Part shown: positions 5,402 through 6,228 of the stretch, piece after piece | Numbering within the stretch: position 1 is the first letter of the stretch | How the letters are laid out: each line of letters opens with the position of its first letter | Assembly (NCBI GenBank): GCA_946481205.1 | Contig: CAMLNB010000207.1 | Coordinates: 1 to 6,228 of the forward strand | Source of the DNA: an uncultured Kangiella sp. | Lineage (GTDB): Bacteria > Pseudomonadota > Gammaproteobacteria > Enterobacterales > DSM-103792 | DNA length: 6,228 nt | Direction of reading: 5' to 3' | Program-made: the position numbers and the translations under genes | Notes under the pieces: model-generated | Seen by the model: only the letters and a program-made list of their open reading frames with translations | The model's database searches: none | Told to the model about the DNA's origin: nothing

Positions 5402-6228
5402 GTGAGTAAACGTATTCTGGTGACCGGCGCTGCTGGCTTCATCGGTTCGCATACCAGTCTGCGTCTGTTGGCGCGTGGCGATACGGTTGTTGGGCTCGAC
5501 AACCTCAATGACTATTACAGTGTTCAACTGAAAGAAGATCGGCTCGCGCGTCTGCGCGAGAACAAAGGTTTCGAGTTCGTCAAATTGGATTTGGCTGATC
5601 GCGCCGGCATGGACGCACTGTTCCAGCGCGAAAAATTTGATGCTGTGATTCATTTGGCGGCGCAAGCCGGTGTTCGGTATTCCATCACCAATCCACACGT
5701 CTACGTCGACAGCAACGTCACCGGTTTCTTGCACATTCTCGAAGGCTGCCGGCACAGCCAAGTTGGTCATCTGGTGTTTGCCTCGACCAGCTCGGTCTAC
5801 GGTGCCAACGAGCTGCAACCGTTCAGCGAACACCACAGCGTCGATCACCCGATGACGTTGTACGCGGCCACCAAAAAAGCCAACGAACTGATGGCGCACA
5901 GCTATGCCCATCTGTACGGCATGGCTGTGACGGGGCTGCGCTTCTTTACCGTCTATGGCCCATGGGGCCGGCCGGATATGGCTTTGTTCTTGTTCACCAA
6001 GGGCATTCTCGACGGCAAACCAATCAACGTCTTCAATCACGGCAACATGATCCGCGATTTCACCTACGTGGACGACATTGTTAGCGGCGTAATTGGCGCG
6101 ATGGACCGGCCGGCGCAACCGAACCCGGAATGGGACGGATTGAAGCCCGACCCGGCGACCAGCTACGCCAACTATCGGGTGTTCAATATTGGCAACAACA
6201 AACCGGTGCAGTTGATGGAGTTCATCGA
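5402..6228 (+). CDS. NAD-dependent epimerase, probable UDP-glucuronate 4-epimerase (CapI/WbnF-like); 3' end beyond the right edge
   Basis: Extended short-chain dehydrogenase that would interconvert UDP-glucuronate and UDP-galacturonate through a 4-keto intermediate. From a GTG at 5402, 275 codons are open to the right edge; family members are about 335 residues, so roughly 60 are missing. Visible features are the NAD-binding TGAAGFIG (8-15), [11 protein letters not shown] after the second strand, the [11 protein letters not shown] segment, the Ser/Thr cluster ASTSSVYG (127-134), and the catalytic Y154 and K158 in [24 protein letters not shown] (180-194) and [15 protein letters not shown] are signatures I associate with the CapI/GAE group rather than with GalE or TviC. 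It follows the dehydrogenase by 24 bp with its own ribosome site, so the two are almost surely co-transcribed. If the dehydrogenase makes an N-acetylated uronate, this enzyme may act on that or on a separate UDP-GlcA pool; the sequence does not decide. Confidence 0.93.
   Translation, partial: MSKRILVTGAAGFIGSHTSLRLLARGDTVVGLDNLNDYYSVQLKEDRLARLRENKGFEFVKLDLADRAGMDALFQREKFDAVIHLAAQAGVRYSITNPHVYVDSNVTGFLHILEGCRHSQVGHLVFASTSSVYGANELQPFSEHHSVDHPMTLYAATKKANELMAHSYAHLYGMAVTGLRFFTVYGPWGRPDMALFLFTKGILDGKPINVFNHGNMIRDFTYVDDIVSGVIGAMDRPAQPNPEWDGLKPDPATSYANYRVFNIGNNKPVQLMEFI

Noticed and set aside
5240..6118. 292-codon open frame on the minus strand
   Set aside because: It is antisense to the end of the dehydrogenase and to the epimerase, both clearly coding on the plus strand; it has no recognisable features.

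Overview
The window looks like a chromosomal segment of a moderately GC-rich gammaproteobacterium. The main evidence is the divergent arrangement pepA / lptF-lptG, which is the arrangement in Escherichia coli, and PepA, LptF and LptG proteins that align almost end to end with their E. coli counterparts as I remember them. I cannot name a genus from the sequence alone. All coding regions are intact except the two cut by the window edges. I see no mobile element, CRISPR array, tRNA or rRNA.

Layout. Positions 1-1058 (minus strand) hold the N-terminal two thirds of leucyl aminopeptidase PepA; its 3' end lies outside the window. Positions 1059-1271 are a divergent intergenic region with two clean dyads. 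Positions 1272-2369 and 2376-3446 (plus strand) are lptF and lptG, a tight two-gene operon for the permease half of the LptB2FG lipopolysaccharide exporter. Positions 3454-4005 (minus strand) encode a small RDD-family membrane protein, convergent with lptG and divergent from the next gene. Positions 4091-5377 (plus strand) encode a TviB/WbpO-type nucleotide-sugar 6-dehydrogenase. After 24 bp comes a GTG-started UDP-glucuronate 4-epimerase-like gene (5402 to the right edge).

How the genes work together. LptF and LptG take lipopolysaccharide out of the inner membrane. The last two genes look like the start of an operon making UDP-linked uronic acid precursors for a surface polysaccharide (capsule, O antigen or exopolysaccharide). 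Much of the window is therefore envelope-related, but the exporter and sugar-precursor units are separate transcription units split by the RDD gene. PepA is a housekeeping peptidase; in E. coli it also binds DNA as a regulator and Xer accessory factor.

I found no convincing undescribed system. The points most worth checking are the palindromes in the two divergent intergenic regions, an acidic replacement in LptG at a position occupied by lysine in E. coli, the substrate pairing of the dehydrogenase and epimerase, and the start of the RDD gene.
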